From assembly GCF_013337115.1 (NCBI RefSeq), contig NZ_SGWE01000004.1, positions 2,104,001 to 2,168,000 on the forward strand: DNA of 64,000 bases, given 5' to 3'. Below the pieces are notes generated by a model. It was not told where the DNA came from. It did not search any database and saw nothing but the letters and a program-made list of their open reading frames with translations. Source of the DNA: Deinococcus sp. JMULE3 (lineage in GTDB: Bacteria > Deinococcota > Deinococci > Deinococcales > Deinococcaceae). Shown here piece by piece: positions 52,673 through 64,000 of the stretch. The number at the start of each line of letters is the position of its first letter. Within the stretch, counting starts at the first letter, position 1. The translations under genes were made by a program, and so were the position numbers.

Positions 52673-54190
52673 CTACTCGGCCTTCAGGGTCAGCGGGCCG
52701 AACGCCCGGGCCCACACGTCCGCCTTCTCACGCGCGCCCTCCAGGTCCAGCGGCGTGGCGCCCTGCACGCTCAGCTGCCAGCCGTCGCGGGTGCGGGTCA
52801 GGCCGGTCACGCGCGCCGCGCCCGCATGCGAACGGTCCAGGCCGTCCGCGACCCGCAGGATGCCCACCCAGCGCGTCACGAGCGCCTGATCCGCCGCACT
52901 CAGCACCGCGAACTCCGGATGCGAGCCTTTCGGCGCACTCTTGCGGTGGTAGCGCGACAGCAGCGCCACCAGCTCGATCTCCCGCGGCGTGAACCCCCGC
53001 AACTCCGCGTGCCGGATCAGGTACGCCGAATGCTTGTGATGCGCGCTCTGCGCCACGATCTGTCCCACCTCGTGCAGCGCGCCCGCCGCCGTCAGCACGC
53101 TGCGCGCCTCACCTTCCGCGCCCAGGTCCACGCCCAGCGCCCGCAGGCGCGCCAGCAACTCACGGGCCAGGGCCGCCACCTGCCGCGAGTGCGACAGATT
53201 CGCTCCGAAGCGCTCCGCCATGCCCAGCACGCTGCGCTGCCGCGCACTGATCGACGAACTGTACGCCTCCAGCCGCGTCAGTTCCTCGATCAGCATGCCC
53301 TCACGCAGCGCACCCTCACTGACCGTGAACTCCTGCGCGCCCAGCACCACCAGCGCCGCGTGCAGCGTCGCCAGCCCCGCCACCACCGTGTCCGCCCGCC
53401 GCTCCAGGCCCGGCACCCGCGCCCGCGCCGCGCCCTTCAGGCCCCGCACTTGCTCCAGCAGCTCACCCAGCTCCGCGACACTCAGGCGCGTGCCGTTCAC
53501 GCCACGCGCCTCCTCGCCCCGCCGCGCCAGGATCGCCTCGGCCGCCGCCTCCGCCGTGCCGCTCGACAGCACCACCCGCGTCCCCGGCCGCACCCGGAAA
53601 CGCCCCACATGCGGCTCCAGCGCCTCCCGCACCGCCGCGTCCAGCGCCGCCAGTTCCCGCCGCCCCGGCGGATCCGACCGCAGGAACGCGTCCCGCATGC
53701 GGATCGCGCCCAGCGGCAGGCTCAGCACGTCCAGCGCCCGCGCCGCGTCCCCCCGCGCGAACTCCAGACTCCCCCCACCCAGATCCAGCAGCACGCTGTC
53801 CGCCCCCAGCTCCACCGCGTGCGCCGCACCCAGGTACGTGAGTTCCCCCTCACGCACCCCACTGATGATCACCGGATACACCCCGGTCCGCGCCAGCATC
53901 CGCGACGCGACCTCCGGCCCGTTCGGCGCCTCCCGCAACGCACTCGTCGCGCACACGTGAATCTCCGCCACGCCCGCCCCCGACGCCAGCGCCCGGAACC
54001 GCGTCAGGGCCGACGCCAGCCGGTCCTCCCCCTCCGGCGTCAGGTTCCCCGCCCCGTCCAGGCACTCGCCCAGTCGTGTGCGGTCCTTCAGGGCGTCCAG
54101 CACCCGGAACCCGCCCGCATCCCCACGTGCCGCCTCCGCGATCAGCAGGTGACTGGAATTGGTGCCCACATCCGCAACGGCGACCCTCAT
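52673..54190 (-). CDS. Ppx/GppA exopolyphosphatase family protein
   Basis: 505 aa. ASKHA fold: [13 protein letters not shown] (phosphate 1) and [14 protein letters not shown] (phosphate 2), then a C-terminal HD-like domain ([22 protein letters not shown], about residues 340-365). Such enzymes degrade polyphosphate or pppGpp; which applies is not decided by sequence. Leaderless: TACGCT ends 7 nt before the ATG. Confidence 0.9.
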   Translation of the reverse strand: MRVAVADVGTNSSHLLIAEAARGDAGGFRVLDALKDRTRLGECLDGAGNLTPEGEDRLASALTRFRALASGAGVAEIHVCATSALREAPNGPEVASRMLARTGVYPVIISGVREGELTYLGAAHAVELGADSVLLDLGGGSLEFARGDAARALDVLSLPLGAIRMRDAFLRSDPPGRRELAALDAAVREALEPHVGRFRVRPGTRVVLSSGTAEAAAEAILARRGEEARGVNGTRLSVAELGELLEQVRGLKGAARARVPGLERRADTVVAGLATLHAALVVLGAQEFTVSEGALREGMLIEELTRLEAYSSSISARQRSVLGMAERFGANLSHSRQVAALARELLARLRALGVDLGAEGEARSVLTAAGALHEVGQIVAQSAHHKHSAYLIRHAELRGFTPREIELVALLSRYHRKSAPKGSHPEFAVLSAADQALVTRWVGILRVADGLDRSHAGAARVTGLTRTRDGWQLSVQGATPLDLEGAREKADVWARAFGPLTLKAE

Positions 54191-54215
54191 GGGGTGCAGC
54201 GTAGCGCAGCGCGCC

Positions 54216-55970
54216 TCAGGTGCGGGCGTCCCCCAGCCACAGGCGCTTGAAATCTATGCGGCCATACGCGTCCGGATGCACGTCCCGGATCAGCGGATGC
54301 ACCGCGCGCCGCTTGACCCGGTGATGCGTGAGGTGCAGGTGATGCCCGCCCAGCAACCGCGCCTCCACGCGGGTCATCAGGGCCTCCAGCGCCGCCGCGT
54401 CGGGGGCCACGCGGTACCCGTCCAGCAGGGCGTCCACGTCGCGCAGCACGTCGGCAGGCAGCAGGCGGCGGAACAGCAACTCCGGCTGCCGCAGCGCCGA
54501 CCAGAACGACAGGTGCTCGTCCCACCCGGCGATCTCACCCATGAACGCCAGATCCACGTCGTCCCCGGCGTCCGGCAGGGCGTCCAGCGGCGCCGGAACG
54601 ACCTGCATGGATAGGCCCAGCCGGGCGGCCCGCGCGGCCAGCCAGTCGGCCTCCTGCCGCGCGCCGGGCAGATCCAGCACCCACACGCGCAGGGGCGGCC
54701 CGGCATACGCGGCCCGTTCCAGCAGGGCCTGCGCCCGCACCAGCGAGTGCCCACGCGGCGGGCGGCCCAGGCTGCGGCGCGGCAGGAACGACGTGGCAGG
54801 CAGCAACTGCTCGGCCCGGCCCGACTCCTGCCAGAACGCGCGGATGTCATGCAACTCGACCACCGCCGCGCGCAGCGCCGCCGACCGCGCCGCGGGCCGG
54901 TGGGCGTTCCAGATCAGGAAATGCACGCTGTTCTCCGGCACCCAGCGCTCGACCGGATCCTGGGCGGCGCCCGTCACGTCCAGGGTGGACGGCGCGTCCC
55001 CACGCAGCTCCGGCACCAGGAACACCTCCACCTCGTCGATCAGGGGCCGCCCCGCGAAGTGCGCGTCGAACGCCTCCAGCCGGAACCCGCCGTCCAGCGC
55101 GTACCAGCGGAACGCGCCCGTCCCGACCGGGCGGCGCTCGTCGAACGGCACGTCCCGCGGGAGGATCAACGCCTGCTCGTGCGCCAGCCGCCGCGGAAAG
55201 AACAGATCCGGCTGATCCAGCGTGACCTGCACCGTGAACGGCGTGGTCGCCTGCACGTCCAGCACGCCGCCCAGGTACCATGGCGCGCCGCGCCGCACCC
55301 GCTCCAACGTGAAGCACACGTCCTGCGCGTCCAGCGTCCGCCCGTGGTGGAAACTCACCCCCTTACGCAGGTGAAAGACCCAGGTGCGCCCGTCGTCCGG
55401 TGTACCCCAGTGGTGCGCGAGGTGGGGCCGCAGCGTCCCGGCCTGCGGGTCGAAGAGCAGCAGCGGGTCCAGCACCTGCGTGAGCAGATGCGCCTCCGCC
55501 GCCGAGTTCACCGTCAGCGGATCGAGACTCGTCAGGGGCCGCGTCACCACCGTCCGCAGGCGATCCGTGCCCGCCGGGCCCACCCCCAGCCCGAACGTGC
55601 CACGCACCGCGTCCGTCAGCACCCACGCCCGCGGAAACCCCAGCCGCGAGAGCCGCGCCAGATCCGCCGCCGCGCCCACCGCTGCCAGATGCGCCGTCAG
55701 GGCCGCCAGTTCCCCCTCCAGCGCCCCCGCAAACGCCACCCGCGACGTGTTCCCCCGCCCCCGCCCCGGCGTGTACGTCAACCGCCCGGCGGCATGCAGG
55801 CGCGCCAGTTGCCGCTTCGCCGTCCGGTCACTGCACGCCCACCACGCCTGCGCGTCCGCCAGCGTCACCCGGTGCCAGTCCCGCACGCCATCCCGCGCGT
55901 GCAGCGCCGCCCGCAACGACAGGTACGGCCAGTCCGGCACGGGCGAATCAGCAGGAAAAGGGGACACCAC
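54216..55970 (-). CDS. SgrR-like regulator with solute-binding domain
   Basis: 584 aa. An N-terminal winged helix (about residues 10-75; VTLADAQAWWACSDRTAKRQ) is joined to an SBP_bac_5 peptide/sugar-binding domain (about 120-580; WVFHLRKGVSFHHGRTLDAQDV). This is the architecture of E. coli SgrR, a sensor of glucose-phosphate stress, which there lies near the MFS exporter gene setA. Here it is divergent from an MFS gene. The start is uncertain among three consecutive GTG codons (55973, 55970, 55967); CATAGT 6 nt before the second favours 55970. Confidence 0.78.
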   Translation of the reverse strand: MVSPFPADSPVPDWPYLSLRAALHARDGVRDWHRVTLADAQAWWACSDRTAKRQLARLHAAGRLTYTPGRGRGNTSRVAFAGALEGELAALTAHLAAVGAAADLARLSRLGFPRAWVLTDAVRGTFGLGVGPAGTDRLRTVVTRPLTSLDPLTVNSAAEAHLLTQVLDPLLLFDPQAGTLRPHLAHHWGTPDDGRTWVFHLRKGVSFHHGRTLDAQDVCFTLERVRRGAPWYLGGVLDVQATTPFTVQVTLDQPDLFFPRRLAHEQALILPRDVPFDERRPVGTGAFRWYALDGGFRLEAFDAHFAGRPLIDEVEVFLVPELRGDAPSTLDVTGAAQDPVERWVPENSVHFLIWNAHRPAARSAALRAAVVELHDIRAFWQESGRAEQLLPATSFLPRRSLGRPPRGHSLVRAQALLERAAYAGPPLRVWVLDLPGARQEADWLAARAARLGLSMQVVPAPLDALPDAGDDVDLAFMGEIAGWDEHLSFWSALRQPELLFRRLLPADVLRDVDALLDGYRVAPDAAALEALMTRVEARLLGGHHLHLTHHRVKRRAVHPLIRDVHPDAYGRIDFKRLWLGDART

Positions 55971-56021
55971 CACGCCACTATGCGTCTTTTTTCCCCTTTC
56001 CACCTGCGCGACCCTGAACGC

Positions 56022-57251
56022 ATGTGGCGCAGCCTGCACCCCAACGTGAAAACCCGCATCACCACCTCCTTCCTCAGCCGCGTCGTCGGCAGCATGGTCT
56101 TCCCGCTCATGGCCATCTACTTCACCGCGCACCTCGGCGCCGCCCTCGCCGGGACCCTGCTGCTGACCTCAGGCGTCGTGCAGTTCCTCGCAGGCCTGTA
56201 CGGCGGCGCGCTCGCCGACGCCCTCGGCCGCCGCCGCACCCTCCTCACCGGCGAAGCCCTCAAACTCCTCGCCTTCACCCTCATGCTCCTCGGCAACCTG
56301 CACGGCCCCAACCCCTGGATCACCTTCGCCGCCCTCCTCCTCGTGAACGTCTCCGGCGGCCTCATCAACCCCGCCGCCGAAGCCATGCTCGTCGACGTCA
56401 GCACCCCCGACACCCGCACCTTCATGTACGCCGTCAACTACTGGGCCGTGAACCTCAGCATCCTGATCGGCACCCTCATCGGCGGCTGGCTGTACCACGA
56501 CCACTTCACGCTCCTGCTCGCCCTGCTCGTCGGCATGAGCGTCCTCACCGCCGCCCTCTGCACCGCCCTCATGACCGAAACGCGCGCCGCCAGCCCCACC
56601 GCCCGCACCGACCTCGGCCTCACACCCCTCCTGCGCAGCTACGCGCAGGTCGTCACCGACCGCCCCTTCCTCCTCTTCGTCCTCGGCGGCATCCTCATCC
56701 TCAGCATCGAATTCACCCGCACCAACCACATCGCCGTGCACCTCGCCCAGCACTTCCCCCACACCGACTGGCACGGCCTCACCCTCGACGGCATCCGCGC
56801 CGCGAGTGTCCTGACCGCCGTGAACACCCTCCTCATCGTCGCCCTCACCGCCCCCGCCGCCCGCTGGCTCACCGGCCGCGACCCCCACCGCCCCATGCAC
56901 GCCGGCTTCGCCCTGTTCGCCCTCGGCTTCGCCGGACTGGCCACCAGCACCCACCTCCCCACCCTGATCGCCGCCACCGTCATCCTCAGCATCGGCGAAC
57001 TGCTCTACGTCCCCACCCGACAGGCGCTCCTCGCCGACCTCATCCCCGAAGAACGCCGCGGCGCGTACCTCGCCACGCACGGGCAAGTGTTCACCATCAG
57101 CAAATGGATCGCCGCACTCGGCCTCCCCGTAGGCGCCGCCATCGGCGGGGCAGGCATGGCCGCCGTACTCCTCCTGCTCGGTGCGCTGGGCAGCCTGTTC
57201 ACCGCGCTGGCGCTGCGTCCGGGAGTGGGGGGGAGGCTGGCTCGGGCTTGA
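56022..57251 (+). CDS. MFS transporter (efflux type)
   Basis: 409 aa, twelve hydrophobic helices. The loop 2-3 motif GGALADALGRRRTL is the MFS signature. Probably a drug or sugar exporter controlled by the divergent SgrR-like gene. Start at 56022 preferred: the longer frame from 55980 includes a pyrimidine-rich, non-coding-looking stretch and would overlap the opposite promoter. Confidence 0.83.
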   Translation: MWRSLHPNVKTRITTSFLSRVVGSMVFPLMAIYFTAHLGAALAGTLLLTSGVVQFLAGLYGGALADALGRRRTLLTGEALKLLAFTLMLLGNLHGPNPWITFAALLLVNVSGGLINPAAEAMLVDVSTPDTRTFMYAVNYWAVNLSILIGTLIGGWLYHDHFTLLLALLVGMSVLTAALCTALMTETRAASPTARTDLGLTPLLRSYAQVVTDRPFLLFVLGGILILSIEFTRTNHIAVHLAQHFPHTDWHGLTLDGIRAASVLTAVNTLLIVALTAPAARWLTGRDPHRPMHAGFALFALGFAGLATSTHLPTLIAATVILSIGELLYVPTRQALLADLIPEERRGAYLATHGQVFTISKWIAALGLPVGAAIGGAGMAAVLLLLGALGSLFTALALRPGVGGRLARA

Positions 57252-57265
57252 ACGGTGGAATGGTT

Positions 57266-57769
57266 GCGCCTGCGGCGGGCTGCCCCACCCCCCAGCCCCC
57301 TACCCCAGAGGGGCAGGGGGAGCAGTCGCTGCGCTCGGCAAGAGTTTTTACTTGTGCGGCGCGTTTGTGTCGGGCGGTGACGTGTCTGGCTTCGACGCCA
57401 TCCTCCGCCCCCCTCGTAAGCCCGCGCGCTTCGCGCACGACGGCCGGTGGTGTTCTGCGGTGGCTGGCCGCGCAACGAGTCGAATCCTGCTGATCGACTT
57501 CAAAACCCGCTCTGGCAACAGCTCAAAAAGTAGAACCTTCCGGCCCGCACCAAGTTGGCTGGCCCCATCACCGTCGTGGCAACCGAGCCCGTCGTGCGCG
57601 CAGCGCGCGGGGCGAACGCGGCGAACCCGGAGGCATGCAGCCCCATACGTGGCCGACCCCGCCCCATACCCACTGACCACCTGTGAGAAATACCTGCCGA
57701 GCGCAGCGAAAACTCCCCCTGCCCCTCTGGGGTAGGGGGCTGGGGGGTGGGGAGGCCCGCCGCAGGCGC
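57266..57769. repeat. Element with 75-bp inverted repeats and no transposase
   Basis: Arms 57266-57340 and 57695-57769 are inverted copies with only a few differences, each holding a CCCCCTACCCC-AGA-GGGGCAGGGGG hairpin. The 354 bp between contain no convincing gene in any frame. The whole gap 57252-57793 is therefore repeat DNA, resembling a paired REP-type or defective mobile element. Confidence 0.72.
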
Positions 57770-57793
57770 AGCCACACAACATCAAACTCGGCG

Positions 57794-58843
57794 TTACCCC
57801 CGCTTCAGCTGCCACTCCGTGAAACTGCTGTACGGCTTGAAGCCCAGTGCGACGTTGATGCCGAGCATGGGGGCGTTCTCGTTGGCGTTGTTCGTCTGCA
57901 CCCAGCGGGCGCCGGGGCAGGCGTGCTGGACGTGGTCGAGCATGGCGGCTTTGACCCATTTGCCGAGGCCCTGTCCGCGGGCGGAGGGGCGGACGGCGGT
58001 GGCGCCCTGGTAGACGAGGGCGGCGCGCTCTTGCATCCAGAAGGTTTCGCTGTACGCGTCGAGTTGCCCGGTGCGCGTGTCCTCGATGGCGATCATGAAG
58101 CGGGTCTCGTTGGCTTCTTCGATCATGGCTTCCCAGGAGCGGATCATCTCGGGCGTGATCGTCCAGTCCTGCTGTTCGAGGTCGCCGCGGGGGGCGGTGT
58201 TCATGACCATCATCATGTCGGCGACGCGCTTCAGGTACTCGTCGGGGACGCGTTGCCAGAGGTGCAGGCGGAAGGGGTCGCCGTCGGGGCGGGTCTGCCA
58301 GCGGCTCAGGAGGTCGTGGTCGAGGGTGGTGAGGTCCAGGCGGCTTTGGCGCATGGTGAGCGCGGCGTGCGCGCCGTATGACTGCGCGAAGGCTTCCCCG
58401 GCGGGGCTGCGGCTGCTGGTGCCGAAGGTGAGGGTGTGGCGTCCGGCGGCGGCGGCCTGTTCGAGGAGCTGGCTCATGATGGCGCGGCCCAGGCCCTGGC
58501 GTCGGGCGGTGGGGTGCACGGTGAGGCGCAGGTGGGCCATGTGGGTGTTCTGTTCGGTGTCGTATTCGACGCTGCCCCAGGCCAGCGCCTGGTCGCCGTT
58601 CCACACGACGAGGTGGGATTTGCGTTCGGTGGGCAGCTGGTGGGTGAGGCCGAGTGCTTCGGTTTCGGGGAGGAGGGCCGGGTCGTCCGGGTGAGTGTGG
58701 TGGAAGGCGTCGGCGAGGAGGTGTCCGACGGCGAGGCGCTGCGCGGGGGTGGCGGCGTGCGGGTCGAAGGGGGTCACGGTGGGCCAGCCGGGTGCCGGTG
58801 TGGCCTGGGGTGCCGGGGTGGTCTGGGGTGCAGTGGAGGTCAT
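57794..58843 (-). CDS. Tandem GNAT acetyltransferase
   Basis: 349 aa with two GNAT domains. Acetyl-CoA loops are [10 protein letters not shown] (about residue 113-122) and [10 protein letters not shown] (about 291-300). The second domain has the [12 protein letters not shown] helix common to mycothiol-synthase-like double GNATs. Substrate unknown. A CACACT hexamer is 6 nt before the ATG. Divergent from the DUF99 gene. Confidence 0.87.
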   Translation of the reverse strand: MTSTAPQTTPAPQATPAPGWPTVTPFDPHAATPAQRLAVGHLLADAFHHTHPDDPALLPETEALGLTHQLPTERKSHLVVWNGDQALAWGSVEYDTEQNTHMAHLRLTVHPTARRQGLGRAIMSQLLEQAAAAGRHTLTFGTSSRSPAGEAFAQSYGAHAALTMRQSRLDLTTLDHDLLSRWQTRPDGDPFRLHLWQRVPDEYLKRVADMMMVMNTAPRGDLEQQDWTITPEMIRSWEAMIEEANETRFMIAIEDTRTGQLDAYSETFWMQERAALVYQGATAVRPSARGQGLGKWVKAAMLDHVQHACPGARWVQTNNANENAPMLGINVALGFKPYSSFTEWQLKRG

Positions 58844-58941
58844 GTCCGCAGTGTGCGCTCCGCCGGTCAGCGCGGCATGCGCCGGATGGCGGAGGGGGTG
58901 GGTAGGCCAGTTCGGCGCTTGCGGGGCGTTACGCTGCGGGG

Positions 58942-59493
58942 GTGTTCGCGCATGCCATCGGGTTTGACGACGCGCCCTTCGCGCACGGTTGGCGGGGCGA
59001 CGTGCCGGTGATCGGGACCGTGTACGCCCGCACGACCCTGCATGGCGTCCTCAGTGGCCGGGTGAGGCGTGACGGGCGGAACAGCACGGGTGAACTGGCG
59101 CGACTGGTGAACCGGTCCCCGGAGCACCTTCAGCTGATCCTGTTGCAGGGCATCGCGCTGGCGGGCTTCAACGTCGTGGACCTGCACGCGCTGCACGCGC
59201 AGACGGGAAAACCCGTGCTGGTCGTCGCGCGGCGTGCCCCGGACCTGGACCGCATCCGCGCGGCGCTGACCCGTGTGCCGGGTGGGGCGCGCAAGTGGGC
59301 GCTGATCGGGGCGGCCGGGCCGATGGAATCCTGCGCGGGCGTGTTTGTGCAGCGGGCCGGGCTCACGCTGGCGCAGGCAGAAGCTGCCCTGGGGACGTTC
59401 ACGGTCACGGGCCGCATTCCGGAGCCGCTGCGGGCCGCGCACCTGATCGCGCGTGGGGTCACGCAGGGGCACAGCCGGGGTGGGCGCGTCTGA
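58942..59493 (+). CDS. DUF99 family protein
   Basis: 183 aa. [36 protein letters not shown] and [17 protein letters not shown] fit the DUF99/UPF0215 family (only key parts given), suspected to be nucleases of the endonuclease V-like fold, activity unproven. GTG start at 58942 with TACGCT 6 nt upstream, leaderless. Confidence 0.8.
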   Translation: MFAHAIGFDDAPFAHGWRGDVPVIGTVYARTTLHGVLSGRVRRDGRNSTGELARLVNRSPEHLQLILLQGIALAGFNVVDLHALHAQTGKPVLVVARRAPDLDRIRAALTRVPGGARKWALIGAAGPMESCAGVFVQRAGLTLAQAEAALGTFTVTGRIPEPLRAAHLIARGVTQGHSRGGRV

Positions 59494-59674
59494 AGGGTCC
59501 TCACATCTGACCCGGCTGGAACTTCACCGGGGGACTGGGGCGCGGGCTTGATCCCGGCACCTCGCGCAGGGCCGTGCGGGGGCCGGGGTGGGGACTTCAC
59601 GCTTTCCTGAACTCTCAAGGCTTCCATCAGGTGTCGTCAGCCAGCCGTCACGCGGCCCCCTCAGACTTGTTCTC

Positions 59675-60763
59675 ATGAAAAGCAACCTGACCGCCCTGCT
59701 CGCCCTCGGAACCGCCGCCGCCCTCAGCACCGCCGGTGCCCAGGCGAAGATCAGCGCCCAGAGCATCATCGTGAACCCCACCCAGCCTGACCTGAGCGTC
59801 AGTGTCCGCGTGAACAAGGACACGACGGGCAGCCAGAACCCCGCGTACCGCGTCGGCGAGGCCATCAGCGTCAGCACCACCGTGAACCGCGACGCGTACG
59901 TGTACCTGTTCAACGTGAACCCCGACGGCAGCGTCGATCAGGTCCTCCCCAACCGCCTCAGTGGCGAGAACTTCGTCAAGGCGAACACCACCACCACGTT
60001 CCCCGCACCCGGCGCGAACTTCACGTACAGCGTCGGCGGTCCCATCGGGCAGAACAAGGTCCTGGCCCTCGCCAGCCTGACCCCGCTGAACCTCACGCAG
60101 ATCAGCGAGTTCAAGACCGCGCAGGACCAGTTCGCGACCGTCAGCACCAAGGGCGGTCAGGCGGGCCTCGCGCAGGCGCTGAGCATCGTCGTGAACCCCC
60201 TGCCGCAGAACAGCTGGGTCAGTGACACGGCCTTCTACACTGTCGCCGCGCAGACCCCCGTCAGCACCGGCAGCCTGTTCGTCGGCACGAACGTGAACAA
60301 CGCCACCGTGATCCTGAACGGTCAGCGGCTGGGCGGCGCGAACGTCACGTACAGCAACCTCCGCGCCGGGACGTACCCCGTCCGCGTGCAGGCCCCCGGC
60401 TTCACCGACTTCACCACGACCGTGACCGTCCGCAGCGGCGGCACCACGAACCTGAACGTCGAGTTCGCCCGTCCCATCGCCGCCCCCGCCCCCACCAGCG
60501 GCAACGCCGTGCTGGACCTGATCGGCAACCTGCTCGGCGCGATCGCCGGGACCACCGTGCAGGACCCCGCCCGTAGCGCCTACGACCAGAAGGTCCGCGA
60601 CCTGCAGAGCATGGGGTACACCCTGCAGCAGACCCGCCAGACCGGCACCGGGTACGTGGGTACGCTGGTGAAGGGCGCGACCACCGCGACCCTGACGGTG
60701 GACCGCGGCGCGAACCGCACCGTGCGCGTGAACGTCAGCGAGACCACCACCTACCAGTACTGA
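59675..60763 (+). CDS. Secreted DUF4384 and PEGA domain protein
   Basis: 362 aa. Signal peptide ([20 protein letters not shown], about residues 5-24). A DUF4384 domain (about 55-130; [21 protein letters not shown]) is followed by a PEGA domain (about 205-270; [20 protein letters not shown]), both typical of surface or S-layer-linked proteins. Such DUF4384-PEGA proteins are common in Deinococcus; function unknown. Start 59675 precedes the signal peptide. The gap 59494-59674 shows no gene. A strong terminator follows. Confidence 0.85.
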   Translation: MKSNLTALLALGTAAALSTAGAQAKISAQSIIVNPTQPDLSVSVRVNKDTTGSQNPAYRVGEAISVSTTVNRDAYVYLFNVNPDGSVDQVLPNRLSGENFVKANTTTTFPAPGANFTYSVGGPIGQNKVLALASLTPLNLTQISEFKTAQDQFATVSTKGGQAGLAQALSIVVNPLPQNSWVSDTAFYTVAAQTPVSTGSLFVGTNVNNATVILNGQRLGGANVTYSNLRAGTYPVRVQAPGFTDFTTTVTVRSGGTTNLNVEFARPIAAPAPTSGNAVLDLIGNLLGAIAGTTVQDPARSAYDQKVRDLQSMGYTLQQTRQTGTGYVGTLVKGATTATLTVDRGANRTVRVNVSETTTYQY

Positions 60764-60773
60764 TCCTCACAGG

Positions 60774-60810
60774 GAAGGGGGGCCGCACGTTCAAGGTGCG
60801 GCCCCCCTTC
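60774..60810. terminator. Bidirectional terminator between PEGA protein and pepF genes
   Basis: A 15-bp perfect stem (60774-60788 with 60796-60810), 7-nt loop, between convergent genes. Confidence 0.88.
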
Positions 60811-60824
60811 TCTGCCGCCGCTGG

Positions 60825-62540
<1,716 letters not shown>

Positions 62541-62575
62541 TTCCGCGAGTGTACCGCCGCGCGCCGGTCACCCGT

Positions 62576-63445
62576 TCACTCGCGCGGCGCGCGATTCGGC
62601 TTCCCCGGACGACCCCCGCCGCGCCCGGTGTCGGGCATCGCCTTGATCTCCGCTTCCGTCAGTCGGCGCAGCTCGGCGGCGGGCACGTCGGTCAGGACGC
62701 CCTGATCGGTCGTGACGTCCACCGTCCCGGCCAGCGGGTGCAGTTTCGTGACCTTCCCGCACGCGCCGCTGCCCTCGTGGCACACGCGGGCGTTCTTGCG
62801 CGGCAGGTCCTTCAGGAGATCCAGGTACTGGGTGTGCTCGAACTGCAGGCAGCACAGCAGCCGCCCGCATGGCCCGGACAGTTTCTCCGGGTTCAGTGGG
62901 AGCTGCTGGTCGCGCGCCATGCGGATACTGACCGGCGCGAAGTCCTGCAGGTGCGTCGAGGAGCAGTTCTCCCGGCCGCAGGCGCCCAGCGTGCCGATCA
63001 TCTGCGCCTGCTCGCGCGGGCCGACCGCCGCGAAGTTCACGCGGGCGCGCGTGTGCCCGCGCAGCTCGCTGATCAATCCGGTCAGTTCGATGCGTTCCTC
63101 GGCGCTGTAGCTGACGGTCACGAGGCTCTCGTCGAGCGTGAACTCGACCGCCACGACCTTCACCGGGAGGTTGCGCTGCCGGGCGCGGGCGCGCAGCAGC
63201 CATTTGAGGTCCTCGCCGGTGCGGTGCAGGTCCTCCCAGCGGCTCACGTCCTCGGGGCTCGCGGCGCGCAGGACCGCGCCGTAGCGTTCCTGCGACTGGG
63301 GGGGCGTGGGTTCGCCGCGCACGGTGGCGACCTCGGGGCCGCGCTTGCCCTGCACGACCACGCGGGTGCCCACCGGGTGCGCGACCTCGCTCAGCATGGG
63401 GTGCAGGCGGGGACTGCGCTCGAAACGGATGGGCAGGACAACCAT
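62576..63445 (-). CDS. PSP1/RicT (YaaT)-like protein
   Basis: 289 aa. PSP1 domain around residues 60-150, then a Cys cluster ([31 protein letters not shown]) matching the Fe-S ligands of RicT/YaaT, a partner of RNase Y in RNA maturation in Bacillus. Role in Deinococcus is inferred. Start at ATG 63445; the frame extends to 63496 without start signals. Confidence 0.85.
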   Translation of the reverse strand: MVVLPIRFERSPRLHPMLSEVAHPVGTRVVVQGKRGPEVATVRGEPTPPQSQERYGAVLRAASPEDVSRWEDLHRTGEDLKWLLRARARQRNLPVKVVAVEFTLDESLVTVSYSAEERIELTGLISELRGHTRARVNFAAVGPREQAQMIGTLGACGRENCSSTHLQDFAPVSIRMARDQQLPLNPEKLSGPCGRLLCCLQFEHTQYLDLLKDLPRKNARVCHEGSGACGKVTKLHPLAGTVDVTTDQGVLTDVPAAELRRLTEAEIKAMPDTGRGGGRPGKPNRAPRE

Positions 63446-63495
63446 GACGCGCAGGATGTCACGCCACGCGGGGGGCCGTCGAGAGCCGATGCACA

Positions 63496-63530
63496 AAGCC
63501 CCCGCCGCGCGCGGGGCGGGGCAGGGGCCG
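63496..63530 (-). terminator. Hairpin after the arginase gene
   Basis: A GC-rich inverted repeat, CCCCGCC/GGCGGGG with CGCGCG between, followed on the reverse strand by GCTTTGTG. It sits between arginase and the RicT-like gene. Confidence 0.55.
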
Positions 63531-63541
63531 GATGGGGGAGA

Positions 63542-64000
63542 TCAGAGGATGCGCTGCCCGAGCAGGCTGGCGGCCATGCCCACCATGACCTCCGCCGTCT
63601 GGTTGCGGGTATCCAGGATCGGGTTGACCTCCACGATGTCCATGCTCGTCACGCGGCCCGACTCGGACAGCAGTTCCATCAGGAGGTGCCCCTCGCGGTA
63701 CGTCAGGCCGCCGGGGACGGGCGTGCCCACGCCGGGGCACACGCTGGGGTCCAGAGCGTCCGCGTCGAAGGACACGTGCAGGCGCTCCGTACCGCTCAGG
63801 CGCTCCAGGGTCTCCTCGTGGATGCGGGTGATGCCCAGCTGGTCCACGTCCTTCATGGTGTAAGCCTTGATGCCCGCCTCGCGCAGCAGGTCGCGTTCAT
63901 GGGGGTCCACGCTGCGGATGCCGATCATGACGATGTCCTCGGGGCGGACGTGCCAGCCGCCGCCCAGGCCGGTCAGGCGCGGGTCGCCCAGCCCGGTCAG
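63542..64000 (-). CDS. rocF: Arginase, C-terminal part
   Basis: 153 codons reach the window edge with no start. Ureohydrolase fold: FDADALDPSVCPGVGTPVPGG holds the Mn ligands (D-x-D-x-x-D-P) and the GGLTYREG loop, given here in part. GLGGGWHVRPEDIVMIGIR matches arginase more than agmatinase. Hydrolyses arginine to ornithine and urea. The rest lies beyond 64000. Confidence 0.88.
   Translation of the reverse strand: MTGLGDPRLTGLGGGWHVRPEDIVMIGIRSVDPHERDLLREAGIKAYTMKDVDQLGITRIHEETLERLSGTERLHVSFDADALDPSVCPGVGTPVPGGLTYREGHLLMELLSESGRVTSMDIVEVNPILDTRNQTAEVMVGMAASLLGQRIL

Noticed and set aside
56216..57086. Glu/Gly/Val-rich reverse frame over the MFS gene
   Set aside because: Low-complexity antisense shadow; the MFS frame has twelve helices and the loop motif.
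57341..57694. Possible decayed gene between the 75-bp inverted repeats
   Set aside because: No frame gives a recognisable domain or start signal; composition alone does not support a gene.

Overview
The window is high-GC DNA with the hallmarks of a Deinococcus chromosome. At least twenty genes have no Shine-Dalgarno site and instead carry a -10 hexamer of the form TANNNT ending 5 to 8 nt before the start codon, which is the leaderless layout described in Deinococcus. The vitamin B12-dependent ribonucleotide reductase, PilA-type pilins, many Nudix and DinB/GNAT-type proteins and abundant small intergenic repeats fit the same assignment. No species can be named from the sequence alone.

Layout. 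1-5.4 kb: two divergent diacylglycerol-kinase-family genes, a small membrane protein, a low-GC two-gene cassette (43 and 71 aa) and class II ribonucleotide reductase nrdJ with a pair of NrdR-type boxes. 5.4-8.2 kb: gpsA, a methyltransferase and two pilin paralogues, one frameshifted. 8.5-13.4 kb: dnaB split by an endonuclease-type intein in its P-loop, a Nudix gene, a zinc-ribbon protein, a catalytically degenerate SDR and nrdR. 13.4-14.6 kb: an intact IS with 13-bp terminal inverted repeats and a 7-bp target duplication. 14.8-19.8 kb: a livG-F-J-H-M branched-chain amino acid transporter operon. 20-23 kb: a K+/H+ antiporter and a lamin-tail lipoprotein. 23-27.7 kb: pheS and pheT behind a candidate attenuator, separated by a Nudix gene and a DUF559 nuclease gene embedded in structured repeats. 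27.8-37.2 kb: a double-Nudix protein, a glycosyltransferase, a DUF512 radical-SAM protein, mscL, a serine hydrolase, gatC-serS and small genes. 37.4-47.6 kb: a two-subunit molybdenum hydroxylase, chrA, tRNA-Leu(CAG), a glycosyltransferase, hisA, a leucine-rich-repeat gene split by a repeat, and a dienoyl-CoA reductase/isomerase pair. 47.7-64 kb: a histidine kinase/response regulator pair, a glycine-zipper protein, TetR-DUF3995, pdxY, ppx, an SgrR-like regulator divergent from an MFS exporter, GNAT, DUF99 and PEGA-domain proteins, pepF, a PSP1-domain protein and arginase.

The most unusual structure is a family of about 132-155 bp repeats (eight copies plus one remnant). Most copies are flanked by a duplicated TGA/TCA trinucleotide. 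They sit at stop codons or at stop/start junctions between operon genes. One end carries GGAG, five more bases, and a terminal A that forms ATG with the duplicated TGA. An insertion into an ATGA junction therefore keeps the upstream stop and rebuilds a Shine-Dalgarno site and start for the next gene. One copy split an LRR gene in two, and removing it with one TGA restores the reading frame exactly. Other leads are a leader peptide and mutually exclusive hairpins before pheS, a DUF559 nuclease gene bracketed by covarying repeats between pheS and pheT, and a pilin frameshift in a short C tract.
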